Counted from the stretch's first letter, positions 54,156 through 63,012 are shown. The stretch: 64,000 nucleotides of DNA from Flavobacterium sp. I-STPP5a (GCF_009764685.1 NZ_VHLM01000047.1:151704-215703); one strand, 5' to 3'. The notes: a model not told the origin generated them from the letters alone. Made by a program: numbers and translations.

Positions 54156-54887
54156 ATCATTTAAACTTAAAGTAACATACGTTTTGTTTATTATTTCGGT
54201 TTTCAATATCAATTATTAACAATATTTAATTAACAAGTTCGTGAACCCCTTATTTCACTGGCTTCTTTAATTATTAAAACTAAAAATAAAACCAGATTTG
54301 ATACTTTTTAAGTGTAAAAAAACATTGAATTTATCGTATTTTCACACTTTTTAACAGTCTATTACGTAATAAAAATAATGAAACAAAACTTAAAACCACG
54401 TATTTATACCTGTATACCGTCTAAATATATGAAAAAAAACTTAATTACTACGCCTTTTAGAAAATAAATTTTACTTTCCTAATATATTTACCACTTCTAA
54501 TTTTTACTTTAAAAAAAATGAGTGTGCAAATACATCTTAATAAACACTTTGCAAAAGTAATGCCAAAAAAAAATAAACTTGAAAAAAATTAGAATAACTT
54601 CAAAAAAAGGAAAAATCTAAGAAAAAACAATTCATTAAAGATATCAAAAGGGCGATCATTCCTTTTCAAAACTCAAAGTAATACAAACTCAAAGCACTAT
54701 ACAATTAGTGAAAAAATAGAAATAATTTGGTAAAGTCACAAAAAACTTTTTAATAAATATTGTTGTACACTAGAAAAACATGGACTTGTAAATAGCAAGA
54801 AGAATGTACGTTAAAAAGTATCAAGTTTTTAAAAACAAACTTATTAAAATTAAAAAAGGAAAAATTTATGACTCAATCATTTTCTAT
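54156..54887. other. Long AT-rich intergenic region between the spr operon and holB
   Basis: About 730 bp without a supportable gene. It is very AT-rich and has many A and T runs. On the minus strand there is another box-like TACTTTTG at 54559-54552; on the plus strand TATCTTTG lies at 54888, right before holB. I see no hairpin of note, no repeat of the families described here, and no coding-like ORF. It may hold upstream regulatory sites for the operon. Confidence 0.6.
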
Positions 54888-54895
54888 TATCTTTG
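54888..54895 (+). promoter_or_regulatory. Possible -7 box directly before holB
   Basis: TATCTTTG ends five bases before the chosen holB ATG (54900). If it is used, the mRNA would be leaderless or almost so. It could be a chance match. Confidence 0.3.
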
Positions 54896-54899
54896 CTAC

Positions 54900-56048
54900 A
54901 TGCAATTTTCAGATATCTTAGGACAAGAACACATTAAAAGTCATTTGACAAAAAATGCTAGTTTGGGACGAATTCCACATGCTCAACTATTTGTAGGGCC
55001 AGAGGGTTCAGGTACATTGCCCATGGCTATTGCGTATGCACAATACATTATATGTAATAACGCTGATAGCGAAAACAGTGGTATCAATAATACCTGTAAC
55101 ATCAAATTTGAAAAATACGCACATCCTGATTTACATTTCATTTATCCAACGGTAAGCAACGACGTAATTAAAGCTAAACCTAAAAGTATTGATTTTATTA
55201 CTGAGTGGAGAGCGTTTATAGAACAGAACCCATACGGCAGTTTGTTTGACTGGTATAAAAAATTAGACGTAAAAAATAAGCAAGGCGAAATAAGGGTTGA
55301 AGACGCGCAGGAGATTTTAAAATCACTAGCTTTAAAATCATTTGAAGGTGGGTACAAAATCATGATTGTATGGATGGCAGATAAACTAAACATTCCTGCC
55401 TCAAATAAATTGTTGAAATTATTAGAAGAACCAAGTGAGAAGACTGTTTTTATCTTAATTTCTGAAAAAGAAGAAGATATTATACAAACCATCCGGTCCC
55501 GCTGTCAAGTATTGCATTTTAATGGTTTGAGTGAACCTATTATAGCACAGGCCTTAGTGAATGAATGTAAGGTTGATGCACCAACGGCTCAGAGAATAGC
55601 CCATCAAGCCCAGGGGAATTTCAACAAAGCGCTACAATTACTGCAACCAGATAGCGAAACTGATTTTTTTGAAAAATGGTTTGTAGATTGGGTAAGAGCC
55701 GCTTTTAGAGCAAAAGGAAATGCCGCAGCTATTCAAGACTTGATACAATGGAGTGAACAAATAGCAGTCTTGGGAAGAGAAACACAAAAGAAGTTTTTAC
55801 AATTTTGCATTGAAATGTTCCGTCAGGCCTTATTAATCAACTATCAAGCAGAAACTTTAGTATACATAGAGCCTAAGGTCGAGAAATTCAAGCTAGAAAA
55901 CTTTGCTCCTTTTGTAAACGGAAACAACATTTTTGATATTTACAAAGAACTCTCAGATGCTATGTATCACATAGAGCGTAATGGTAATGCTAAAATTATT
56001 CTAACCGATTTATCCATAAAATTAACACGTTTAATTCATAAAAAATAA
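54900..56048 (+). CDS. holB: DNA polymerase III subunit delta'
   Basis: A 382-residue clamp-loader subunit. It begins MQFSDILGQEHIKSHLTKNA, followed by the ATPase-fold domain; its phosphate-loop equivalent GPEGSGTLPMA lacks the GK[ST] lysine, as expected for the non-hydrolysing delta' subunit. A cysteine-bearing segment (ICNNADSENSGINNTC) may be the partial zinc site. LLKLLEEPSEKTVFILISE and RSRCQVLHF (the SRC motif) are intact. An upstream ATG at 54804 would add 32 poorly conserved, lysine-rich residues; I prefer 54900 on family grounds. DoxX, thioesterase and recA genes follow on the same strand. Confidence 0.93.
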   Translation: MQFSDILGQEHIKSHLTKNASLGRIPHAQLFVGPEGSGTLPMAIAYAQYIICNNADSENSGINNTCNIKFEKYAHPDLHFIYPTVSNDVIKAKPKSIDFITEWRAFIEQNPYGSLFDWYKKLDVKNKQGEIRVEDAQEILKSLALKSFEGGYKIMIVWMADKLNIPASNKLLKLLEEPSEKTVFILISEKEEDIIQTIRSRCQVLHFNGLSEPIIAQALVNECKVDAPTAQRIAHQAQGNFNKALQLLQPDSETDFFEKWFVDWVRAAFRAKGNAAAIQDLIQWSEQIAVLGRETQKKFLQFCIEMFRQALLINYQAETLVYIEPKVEKFKLENFAPFVNGNNIFDIYKELSDAMYHIERNGNAKIILTDLSIKLTRLIHKK

Positions 56049-56053
56049 AATCT

Positions 56054-56437
56054 ATGAACAACATTACTTCCATTTTAATTTTAATTTTTCTTGCTATTAC
56101 ATTTTTACAGTCTAGTTATGACAAGCTTTTTTATTGGAAAGACAATGTAGAGTGGCTAAAAGGTCATTTTGCAAATACTCCGCTAAAAAATCAAGTACCT
56201 CTTGCTTTACTAAATATTCTCGTCCTAGAACTAATTACAGGAATATTATGTGTAGTTGGCTGTATCGAACTGTTCATTAACAATGGAAGAATCTTTGGGT
56301 TTTACGGCGCTGTATTTGCTTGTATCACTTTACTAATGCTGCTTTTCGGACAGCGTTTGGCTAAGGATTACGACGGCGCAAGAACAATCGTAATTTATTT
56401 TATACCCGCTATTTTAGCCGTATATTGGTTAAACTAA
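56054..56437 (+). CDS. DoxX-like small membrane protein
   Basis: A 127-residue membrane protein with four predicted helices and the DoxX-like start LIFLAITFLQSSYDKLFYWKDNVEWLK. Further on is LFGQRLAKDYDGARTIVIYF. Members of this family have been linked to redox or quinone-related functions, but a specific role is not established for this subgroup. It lies 5 bp after holB and 36 bp before the thioesterase gene, so co-transcription is likely though a functional relation is not obvious. Confidence 0.8.
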   Translation: MNNITSILILIFLAITFLQSSYDKLFYWKDNVEWLKGHFANTPLKNQVPLALLNILVLELITGILCVVGCIELFINNGRIFGFYGAVFACITLLMLLFGQRLAKDYDGARTIVIYFIPAILAVYWLN

Positions 56438-56473
56438 ACTATTTTTTTCGACATAAAACTTTTTTACACACCT

Positions 56474-56983
56474 ATGACACCAAAAAATCCATCAGAATCT
56501 TTAACAATACTTACGGATCTAGTTTTACCAAGTGAAACAAATCCTTTGAACAACCTTTTTGGAGGGGAATTACTTGCACGAATGGATCGTGCTGCAAGTA
56601 TAGCCGCAAGAAGACATTCCCGCCGAATTGTAGTTACTGCATCTGTAAATCATGTCGCATTCAATAGAGCCATTCCGCTAGGTAGCGTAGTTACTGTTGA
56701 AGCAAAAGTTTCAAGAGCTTTTAAGAGTTCTATGGAAATTTACATCGATATCTGGGTAGAGGATAGAGAATCTGGAAATAAAACAAAAGCTAACGAAGCC
56801 ATCTATACTTTTGTTGCTGTGGATGACACAGGTCGTCCTGTAGAAATACCTCAAATTGTTCCAGAAACAGAACTAGAAAAACAACGTTTTGAAGCAGCCC
56901 TTCGTCGCAAACAATTAAGCTTAGTTTTGGCTGGAAAAATGAATCCACACGACGCTACAGAATTGAAGGCTTTGTTTACCTAA
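56474..56983 (+). CDS. Acyl-CoA thioesterase (hotdog fold)
   Basis: A 169-residue cytosolic thioesterase of the YciA/BFIT-like hotdog family, which hydrolyses acyl-CoA to free acid and CoA. Characteristic parts are NPLNNLFGGELLARMDRAASIAARRHS (about 22-48), with the conserved Asn/Gly region and the catalytic Asp, then VTASVNHVAFNRAIPLGSVV and KANEAIYTFVAVDDTGRPVEIP. One hotdog domain plus a short helical tail is normal. Substrate chain length is not evident. Confidence 0.92.
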   Translation: MTPKNPSESLTILTDLVLPSETNPLNNLFGGELLARMDRAASIAARRHSRRIVVTASVNHVAFNRAIPLGSVVTVEAKVSRAFKSSMEIYIDIWVEDRESGNKTKANEAIYTFVAVDDTGRPVEIPQIVPETELEKQRFEAALRRKQLSLVLAGKMNPHDATELKALFT

Positions 56984-57166
56984 TAACGATACAATAGAAA
57001 ATAGATTTCAAATTTTAATCGAAAGAAAAAATTGTAATTGAAAAAGAAGTATTTTTACAAAAGCAATATATCAATTACAACACTAATATAGTGGATCGTC
57101 ACGTACACCACTTAAATTCATAGCGTTACAAACAAAAAATAGATGAAAGAAAAGGTAAAAGAGAAG

Positions 57167-58174
57167 ATGAGTACAGAAAAAGAATCTAAATTAAAGGCGT
57201 TACAACTTACGCTTGACAAACTAGATAAGACCTACGGTAAAGGTACTGTCATGAAAATGGGAGATAAAGCTATTGAAGAAGTAGAAGTAATTTCTTCGGG
57301 CTCTTTAGGAGTAGATTTAGCTCTTGGTGTAAATGGATATCCAAAAGGAAGAATTATTGAAATCTACGGACCAGAATCATCAGGTAAAACAACACTAACG
57401 TTGCACGCTATTGCCGAAGCTCAAAAAGCAGGAGGAATTGCAGCATTTATAGATGCAGAGCACGCCTTTGATAGAAATTATGCTGAAAAATTAGGGGTAG
57501 ATATTGAAAACCTTATTATATCTCAACCTGATAACGGCGAACAAGCCTTAGAAATTGCTGAAAACTTAATTCGCTCAGGTGCTATTGACATTGTAGTAAT
57601 TGACTCCGTAGCTGCCTTGACACCAAAAAGTGAAATTGAAGGAGAAATGGGTGATTCTAAAATGGGATTGCACGCTAGATTAATGTCACAAGCTTTAAGA
57701 AAATTAACTGGAACCATAAGCAAAACAAATTGTACGGTATTTTTTATCAACCAGTTGAGAGAGAAAATCGGGGTTATGTTTGGTAATCCAGAAACTACAA
57801 CGGGTGGTAATGCCTTGAAATTTTATGCATCTGTACGTTTAGACATTCGTCGTTCTACACAAATAAAAGATGGTGATAATGTTTTAGGAAACAGAACCAA
57901 AGTAAAAGTGGTTAAAAACAAAGTGGCACCGCCCTTTAAAGTAGCAGAATTTGATATCATGTATGGCGAAGGAATTTCAAAAACAGGTGAGATATTAGAC
58001 TTAGCCGTTGAATTTGAAATTATTAAGAAAGCAGGTTCTTGGTTTAGTTACGGCGAAACCAAATTAGGTCAAGGTCGTGATGCTGTTAAAACCTTAATTA
58101 AAGACAATCCAGAATTAGCCGATGAGCTAGAACTTAAAATTAAAGCTAGAATTAAAGAATTAGCTGGAGAATAA
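57167..58174 (+). CDS. recA: Recombinase RecA
   Basis: A 335-residue DNA recombinase and SOS co-protease. The Walker A motif GPESSGKTT lies near residue 70. [17 protein letters not shown] at the N-terminus, [13 protein letters not shown], and the L2 loop region [21 protein letters not shown] (here in parts) are intact. An earlier in-frame ATG at 57143 adds MKEKVKEK; I prefer 57167 because the family normally begins MS-E-K-E in this group. A clean rho-independent terminator follows. No LexA-like site could be recognised by eye. Confidence 0.97.
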   Translation: MSTEKESKLKALQLTLDKLDKTYGKGTVMKMGDKAIEEVEVISSGSLGVDLALGVNGYPKGRIIEIYGPESSGKTTLTLHAIAEAQKAGGIAAFIDAEHAFDRNYAEKLGVDIENLIISQPDNGEQALEIAENLIRSGAIDIVVIDSVAALTPKSEIEGEMGDSKMGLHARLMSQALRKLTGTISKTNCTVFFINQLREKIGVMFGNPETTTGGNALKFYASVRLDIRRSTQIKDGDNVLGNRTKVKVVKNKVAPPFKVAEFDIMYGEGISKTGEILDLAVEFEIIKKAGSWFSYGETKLGQGRDAVKTLIKDNPELADELELKIKARIKELAGE

Positions 58175-58180
58175 TTTTTT

Positions 58181-58209
58181 AAAAACCCGATTTTTTCGGG
58201 TTTTTTTTG
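58181..58209 (+). terminator. Rho-independent terminator of recA
   Basis: AAAACCCGA and TCGGGTTTT arms with a short T loop, then a run of T ending TTTTTTTTGC, begin within 10 bp of the recA stop codon. Confidence 0.88.
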
Positions 58210-58327
58210 CTTTAAACGCAACCTTTTTATCAAAGATACCTCTACTTAAAAAAACAAATGTTTGGGCCGAAGCTACAACTCAACCCACGCCTTTGAAACA
58301 AGTGTCAAATTCTAAAAATGTAAAAAG

Positions 58328-58738
58328 ATGAAAAAAATTATTGCTTTAACACTATTATGGGCATCATTCCTGTCTTGCAGCACTGATAATGAATACCCAA
58401 ATTATAGTTATGAGGTATTGCCTGTTGCTAGTTATGAAGTTCCTGCCTCTTTTAAGCTAGGAGAAACCTACACCATTACACTCAAATACCAACGACCAAC
58501 TAGTTGCCACGGATATCAAGGATTGTATTACGATAAAAACCTCAACGTAAGAACCATTGGCATACAAACTGTAGTAGACAAAGATCAAATTTGTGATAAG
58601 GCTTTACCACCATTATCTGAAGTATCGTTTCGATTTTATGTAACCAATTCGGGTTCGTACATTTTTAAATTTTACAAAGGCAAAGATGCTGCTGGAGTAT
58701 CTCAATTTGAAGAAAAGGAAATTAAAGTGGAAAACTAA
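58328..58738 (+). CDS. Hypothetical lipoprotein
   Basis: A 136-residue predicted lipoprotein (ALTLLWASFLSCSTDN; lipobox Cys near residue 18). The body is probably a single beta-sandwich: TYTITLKYQRPTSCHGYQG and VSFRFYVTNSGSYIFKFYKG alternate in a strand-like pattern. Two further cysteines (TSCHG and QICDK) could pair. No family is recognised. It lies 15 bp upstream of the ECF sigma gene, in the same frame, and is probably part of that operon. Confidence 0.78.
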   Translation: MKKIIALTLLWASFLSCSTDNEYPNYSYEVLPVASYEVPASFKLGETYTITLKYQRPTSCHGYQGLYYDKNLNVRTIGIQTVVDKDQICDKALPPLSEVSFRFYVTNSGSYIFKFYKGKDAAGVSQFEEKEIKVEN

Positions 58739-58753
58739 ATAGAACATCAAATT

Positions 58754-59302
58754 GTGGCGTTAGATCAAATCATTGCAAACTGTAAAAAGGACTGTCCGCA
58801 AGCACAAGAGGAGCTGTACGGACTGTTTGCAAAAAAACTTTTTGGAGTCTGCCTCAAATATTCTAAAAGTTATGCAGATGCACAAGACAATTTGCATGAT
58901 GGTTTTATACTCATCTTGGATAAAATAAATCAATTTAGCAACAAAGGTTCTTTTGAAGGTTGGGCCAAAAGAGCTATGATTAACAATGCCTTACAAAAAT
59001 TTAAAGACGTACGGTTTTTGAATATTGTGGATACCGACTTAGCTGAAGAAGAAATTACAATTGATGATGAACCCATAGCACTGGAAACGCTACTCAAAAT
59101 GGTACAAGAATTACCTGATCAGTACCGCTTAGTATTTAGTCTCTATGTACTTGACGGATATTCTCACAAGGAAATTGCCGAAACACTCAAAATCACTACC
59201 GGCACAACCAAGTCAAATTTGGCCCGAGCCCGAATGATTTTGAGAGAAAAAATAAATTCTTATATCGGTAACACTACTAGAATAAAATACAATGCAAGAT
59301 AA
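58754..59302 (+). CDS. ECF-type RNA polymerase sigma factor
   Basis: A 182-residue sigma-70 family factor of the extracytoplasmic-function class. Region 2 is around residues 20-85 (YSKSYADAQDNLHDGFILIL, then EGWAKRAMINNALQKF) and region 4 around 115-170 (LPDQYRLVFSLYVLDGYSHKEIAETL, written here as a landmark with its HTH after DGYS). The start is a GTG at 58754; no ATG is available between it and the upstream in-frame stop. It overlaps the next gene by 11 bp. The pair of a sigma factor and a membrane-anchored beta-barrel-like protein is common in Flavobacteriia and suggests envelope sensing. Confidence 0.9.
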   Translation: MALDQIIANCKKDCPQAQEELYGLFAKKLFGVCLKYSKSYADAQDNLHDGFILILDKINQFSNKGSFEGWAKRAMINNALQKFKDVRFLNIVDTDLAEEEITIDDEPIALETLLKMVQELPDQYRLVFSLYVLDGYSHKEIAETLKITTGTTKSNLARARMILREKINSYIGNTTRIKYNAR

Positions 59303-60695
59303 AAAAAATATAGACCAGTATTTTCAAGAACAATTTAAGGATTTTGAAGCCCAACCTGAGCCACAGGTGTGGCAAGCTATCGAACTGAGTTTACACAAAA
59401 GAAAAAAAAGACGAAAGGTATTACCGTTTTGGCTTAAAACAAGTGGAATTGCGGCCTCATTATTGGTAGGGTTATTGCTAGTTCAAAAAACACAATATGA
59501 GGGCTCAAAACCTGTAATAAAGATCGTAAACCAATCAAAAACCAGTGAAAAAGAAATGCTCCACAAAAAAAGGATCACCACCAAACCAAACCACTTTGAT
59601 AGGGAGCCGCAGCAAATAGTGACTAACCAACAACCAAAACAAACACATTATGAAAAAAATAATATACGAGTTACTGGACCTAAAATCAATTCGAACCAAA
59701 AGAAGGATAAAAAGGATTATATCGTTCATATCCAAAAAAATAATACATCGGTAATTACCAACGTTACGGTAGATTCGGAAGGATTAGCATTAGCACAACA
59801 ACAAGAGAACAGCGTAGTTACAAAAGAAATCACAGCCGTACAAAATGAGCAATCAAAGAAACCAATTGCTGACACTGAAATGTTTAATAAGACGCAGGCA
59901 GTTACAAATAAACAAGTGAGCGCTACAATAAACACTTTGGAAGAAATTTTAAAAAATAAAAATACGACTCCAGAATCTAACCCAACAAAGGGTAACAAAT
60001 GGAAAATAACACCTACTATTGCCGCCGTATATTTGAACACAAACAGCAGCGGATCTGCACTGGATCCTCAACTGGCTCAAAATAAAAAAACGAATGACAA
60101 CTCATCAAGTTATGGGATTGGTATACACTATGCTTTGAACCAAAAAATGAGCCTGCGCAGTGGTATAAACAGATTAGCGTTAGGGTACAATACAAACAAT
60201 GTGTCCTATACAGCAGGACTACGAAATAATACCGTATCAAACATTAACTTCAGGAATTCTTCATCCATTGAAATTACAAACAACAATGGCGCAACTACCC
60301 TATCTAGTTTTGAGAAAAACTTACAAAAAAACAACGTAGGAGCACTAAACCAACAGATGAATTATTTTGAAATTCCTTTTGAAATGTCCTATGCCGTAAT
60401 TGATAAAAAAATAGGAATACATCTCATTGCAGGGATTAGTACTTTACTTTTAAATGATAATGAAGTCCGATTGGAATCTAAAGGGTTCAATGGAACCCTT
60501 GGCAGTGCAACCAATTTAAATTCGGTACACTTTAGTACTAATTTTGGCTTTGGAGTACGCTACAAACTCATAAAATCATTTCAACTCAGTTTAGAGCCCA
60601 TGCTCAAGTACCAAATCAATACTTTTACAAACAACAGCAGTAACTTTAAGCCGATGGTAATGGGAGTTTATACCGGCATTAGCTATGAGTTTTAG
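59292..60695 (+). CDS. Single-pass membrane protein with C-terminal outer-membrane beta-barrel-like domain
   Basis: A 467-residue protein. The N-terminal 45 residues are cytoplasmic-like and basic (HKRKKRRKVLPFW), followed by a membrane helix (about 49-63, GIAASLLVGLLLVQ). A long low-complexity Lys/Asn/Gln linker (about 70-230) leads to a C-terminal part (about 235-467) with beta-barrel features: KWKITPTIAAVYLNTNSSGS, MSLRSGINRLALGYNTNNV and the end PMVMGVYTGISYEF with a terminal Phe. It overlaps the sigma gene by 11 bp. The likely role is as a regulator or partner of the sigma factor. Its combination of an inner-membrane helix and an apparent outer-membrane barrel is topologically odd. Confidence 0.78.
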   Translation: MQDKKNIDQYFQEQFKDFEAQPEPQVWQAIELSLHKRKKRRKVLPFWLKTSGIAASLLVGLLLVQKTQYEGSKPVIKIVNQSKTSEKEMLHKKRITTKPNHFDREPQQIVTNQQPKQTHYEKNNIRVTGPKINSNQKKDKKDYIVHIQKNNTSVITNVTVDSEGLALAQQQENSVVTKEITAVQNEQSKKPIADTEMFNKTQAVTNKQVSATINTLEEILKNKNTTPESNPTKGNKWKITPTIAAVYLNTNSSGSALDPQLAQNKKTNDNSSSYGIGIHYALNQKMSLRSGINRLALGYNTNNVSYTAGLRNNTVSNINFRNSSSIEITNNNGATTLSSFEKNLQKNNVGALNQQMNYFEIPFEMSYAVIDKKIGIHLIAGISTLLLNDNEVRLESKGFNGTLGSATNLNSVHFSTNFGFGVRYKLIKSFQLSLEPMLKYQINTFTNNSSNFKPMVMGVYTGISYEF

Positions 60696-61440
60696 AAGAT
60701 CCTGCTGCAAATAACAACAACTGATGGTAAATGGTGGAACGCACTTGATCCCGAATTTCTTTTCGATCTACGCCATCAACAGCTGTAGTGGGAACGTGAT
60801 GGTGAATTTTAACACGCATTAAACCTGGACTACCACTCAAAAAAGTAAATGAAAATCGTTTTTTATTATCAGGTAGCGTAATAGGCACAATAGGAAGTCC
60901 GTGCTCTACTGCCAGTCTAAAAGCACCGTCTTTAAAAGTATCCAATACAATAGATTCATCATCAGGGACACCGCCTTCGGGAAAAATACAAATGCTTAAA
61001 CCTTGTTGAATCCTTTTTTGGGCACTCTTAAAAACTTCTAACCTGCTTTTTGATGAATTTCTATCCACAAGAATGCACGTTCTTTTGTAGAAAAAACCAA
61101 ATAAGGGAATCTTTGAGAGTTCTTTTTTACCAACAAAAACAAACGGGTTCTTGGTAATAGCCAGCATCAACATAATATCAGTCATAGAAGTATGATTGGC
61201 TACAAGCATATAACTCTTGTGTGGAATTAAAGCCTGGTCTTCATCAATTTTATAATAAAAACCCATACCAAATAGGATACACTTGGCCCAAATGCGAGCC
61301 ATTATAAAAAAGTAAGGATATCCGCGCTCTGAAATTATAGACAACACCAGAAAAGGAAACATCACTAGGATAGGAATGGTCATCAAAATATAAAACCAAA
61401 TGCGCCACAAAACCCAAAAAATATTTTTGATTGCTTTCAT
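60679..61440 (-). CDS. plsC: 1-acyl-sn-glycerol-3-phosphate acyltransferase (second copy)
   Basis: A 253-residue PlsC-type acyltransferase. Two hydrophobic segments (about 8-32) precede the catalytic NHTSMTDIMLML (H-x4-D), then RTCILVDRNSSKS and IFPEGGVPDDES, in which the usual E-G-T-R is changed to E-G-G-V. The standard end motif VPITLPDNKKR follows. It is convergent with the sigma-linked barrel gene and overlaps its 3' end by 17 bp (60679-60695). It is distinct from the copy at 20478-21212. The EGGV variant suggests a different acceptor preference, which is inference. A TACTTTTG box lies only 6 bp before the ATG. Confidence 0.88.
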   Translation of the reverse strand: MKAIKNIFWVLWRIWFYILMTIPILVMFPFLVLSIISERGYPYFFIMARIWAKCILFGMGFYYKIDEDQALIPHKSYMLVANHTSMTDIMLMLAITKNPFVFVGKKELSKIPLFGFFYKRTCILVDRNSSKSRLEVFKSAQKRIQQGLSICIFPEGGVPDDESIVLDTFKDGAFRLAVEHGLPIVPITLPDNKKRFSFTFLSGSPGLMRVKIHHHVPTTAVDGVDRKEIRDQVRSTIYHQLLLFAAGSSKTHS

Positions 61441-61445
61441 AGCTC

Positions 61446-61453
61446 CAAAAGTA
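61446..61453 (-). promoter_or_regulatory. Possible -7 box of the second plsC
   Basis: Read leftwards the sequence is TACTTTTG, 6 bp before the ATG, which would make the transcript leaderless. No matching -33 element. Confidence 0.3.
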
Positions 61454-61687
61454 AGAAATCAGATGGTAAAACGCTCCATGGAAACCTTGTGTTTTTTTAT
61501 TCAAAAATTAAAACAAAGTTTTCTATGTAAATCTATTTTGTAAAAAATGCTGATTTATGAAACCGAATCGTTTGTTTCTTTTCAAAAAATAAGCAAATAA
61601 CAATCGGGGCTCCTAATTTTAAAATTTACAATTTTGCACTAATAAATAAAAAACTTTGCGAACTTTGCGGGAAAAGTTAAAATCATA

Positions 61688-62662
61688 ATGGCAAAAATAC
61701 TTACCGGGGTTCAAAGTACAGGGACACCACATTTAGGAAATCTTCTTGGCGCAATTATACCCGCAATAGCACTCTCAAACAAACCCGAAAATGAATCTTT
61801 TTTGTTCATTGCTGATTTGCATTCGGTTACCCAAATAAAAGACGGAGCAACACTACGAACCAATACCTATAGCACAGCAGCAGCTTGGCTGGCTTGTGGA
61901 TTGAATGTAGAAAAAGTGGTTTTTTACAGACAATCAGATGTGCCACAAACGACAGAATTGTCTTGGTACTTGAGCTGTTTTTTTCCGTTCCAGCGTTTGA
62001 CTTTGGCACACTCTTTCAAAGACAAATCAGACAGGCTAGATGATGTCAATGCAGGACTGTTCTCCTACCCTATGCTAATGGCCGCTGATATTTTATTGTA
62101 TGATGCCGAGTTTGTACCAGTAGGAAAAGACCAGTTGCAGCATTTAGAGATCACCCGTGATGTAGCCTCAAGATTCAATCACCAAATGGGCGAAACCTTT
62201 GTACTTCCTGAGGCTAAAATTCAAGAAGACAGCATGTTGATTCCAGGTACTAATGGCGGAAAAATGAGTAAATCAGCTAATAATATCATCAATATATTTC
62301 TGGATGACAAAGCCTTACGCAAACAAGTCATGAGTATTGAAACCGATAGTACACCACTTGAAGATCCTAAAAATCCAGATACCTGCAATGCTTTTGCTAT
62401 TTATGATTTATTGGCAACAGAAGAACAATTAGCAGCAATGCGTGCCAATTATCTAGGCGGCAATTACGGTTACGGTCACGCCAAACAAGCCTTGTTTGAA
62501 TTGATTTGCGAAACCTTTAAAACCGAAAGAGAAAAATACAACTACTACATGAGTAATCTTAACGAGGTAGATGCGCTTTTAAAAATTGGTGCTCAAAAAG
62601 CATCGGCTGTGGCCAATGGTGTACTAGCCAAAGTGCGCGAAAAACTAGGATTCGAAATATAA
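61688..62662 (+). CDS. trpS: Tryptophanyl-tRNA synthetase
   Basis: A 324-residue class I aminoacyl-tRNA synthetase that charges tRNA-Trp. The HIGH-like motif is TPHLGNLLGAI near residue 14-24, and the KMSKS loop GKMSKSANN lies near residue 193-201. YPMLMAADILLYDAEFVPVGKDQLQHLE between them is the usual specificity region. It is full length. The upstream 247 bp holds a direct repeat ACTTTGCG-A-ACTTTGCG (61653-61669), possibly part of a promoter. Downstream begins the repeat-rich region around the second RAYT. Confidence 0.96.
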   Translation: MAKILTGVQSTGTPHLGNLLGAIIPAIALSNKPENESFLFIADLHSVTQIKDGATLRTNTYSTAAAWLACGLNVEKVVFYRQSDVPQTTELSWYLSCFFPFQRLTLAHSFKDKSDRLDDVNAGLFSYPMLMAADILLYDAEFVPVGKDQLQHLEITRDVASRFNHQMGETFVLPEAKIQEDSMLIPGTNGGKMSKSANNIINIFLDDKALRKQVMSIETDSTPLEDPKNPDTCNAFAIYDLLATEEQLAAMRANYLGGNYGYGHAKQALFELICETFKTEREKYNYYMSNLNEVDALLKIGAQKASAVANGVLAKVREKLGFEI

Positions 62663-62679
62663 TTACCTTTTTAAAATAA

Positions 62680-62716
62680 CCGCAGATGCGCATATTAAAA
62701 TAATATTTAATCTGCG
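62680..62716. repeat. CGCAGAT hairpin repeat after trpS
   Basis: CGCAGAT (62681-62687) and ATCTGCG (62710-62716) pair perfectly around an AT-rich core that itself has ATATT and AATAT arms. It starts 18 bp after the trpS stop codon and resembles the degenerate copy at 2363-2394. It could also help to end the trpS transcript. Confidence 0.65.
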
Positions 62717-62744
62717 AATCTCCGGTGCAATACAATTTAAAACG

Positions 62745-62818
62745 GCGCGAAGTCAGAGACATTCGCGCAGCTGCCTGAAGTTTTTAAAAACGTTTTTTTT
62801 TGAATACTTCGAGCAGCT
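62745..62818. repeat. Two adjacent inverted repeats
   Basis: First: GCGCGAA (62745-62751) with TTCGCGC (62762-62768). Second, immediately next: 13-base arms at 62769-62781 (AGCTGCCTGAAGT) and 62806-62818 (ACTTCGAGCAGCT), which pair at 11 of 13 positions around an A/T core with a long T run. No gene is present here. Confidence 0.6.
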
Positions 62819-62898
62819 GGGATTTTTTTCTAGAAGCACCACTTCTTTGCGCACCACACGAGTTGTCCCGCTGTACGTTATATCTTGCTGGGCGAACC

Positions 62899-62956
62899 AG
62901 ATAGCGCGGATATGTCTATGCACACGATCGCGCGGATTTGCAATCCGTGCCCACAC
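62899..62956 (-). repeat. REP family 2 copies, left of RAYT-2
   Basis: Read leftwards: GTGTGGGCACGGATTGCAAA, then TCCGCGCGATCG, then after a short gap GACATATCCGCGCTATCT. The core hairpin is CGGATT-TGC-AATCCG (62933-62947). It matches the right-hand unit at 63815-63870 over most of its length, in inverted orientation. Confidence 0.8.
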
Positions 62957-63012
62957 AGTGCATCAACAATCTAAAATAAGTCCAACATTACAACATCTAA
63001 ATCATTGTCTAA
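62943..63012 (-). repeat. Left arm of a perfect 70-bp inverted repeat
   Basis: This segment is exactly complementary to 63874-63943. It includes the last codons of the RAYT-2 gene, its stop codon and the start of the downstream REP unit. Confidence 0.92.

Noticed and set aside
54804..54899. N-terminal extension of holB from the ATG at 54804
   Set aside because: The 32 extra residues are Lys/Ile/Tyr-rich without similarity to the delta' family, whose start fits the ATG at 54900.
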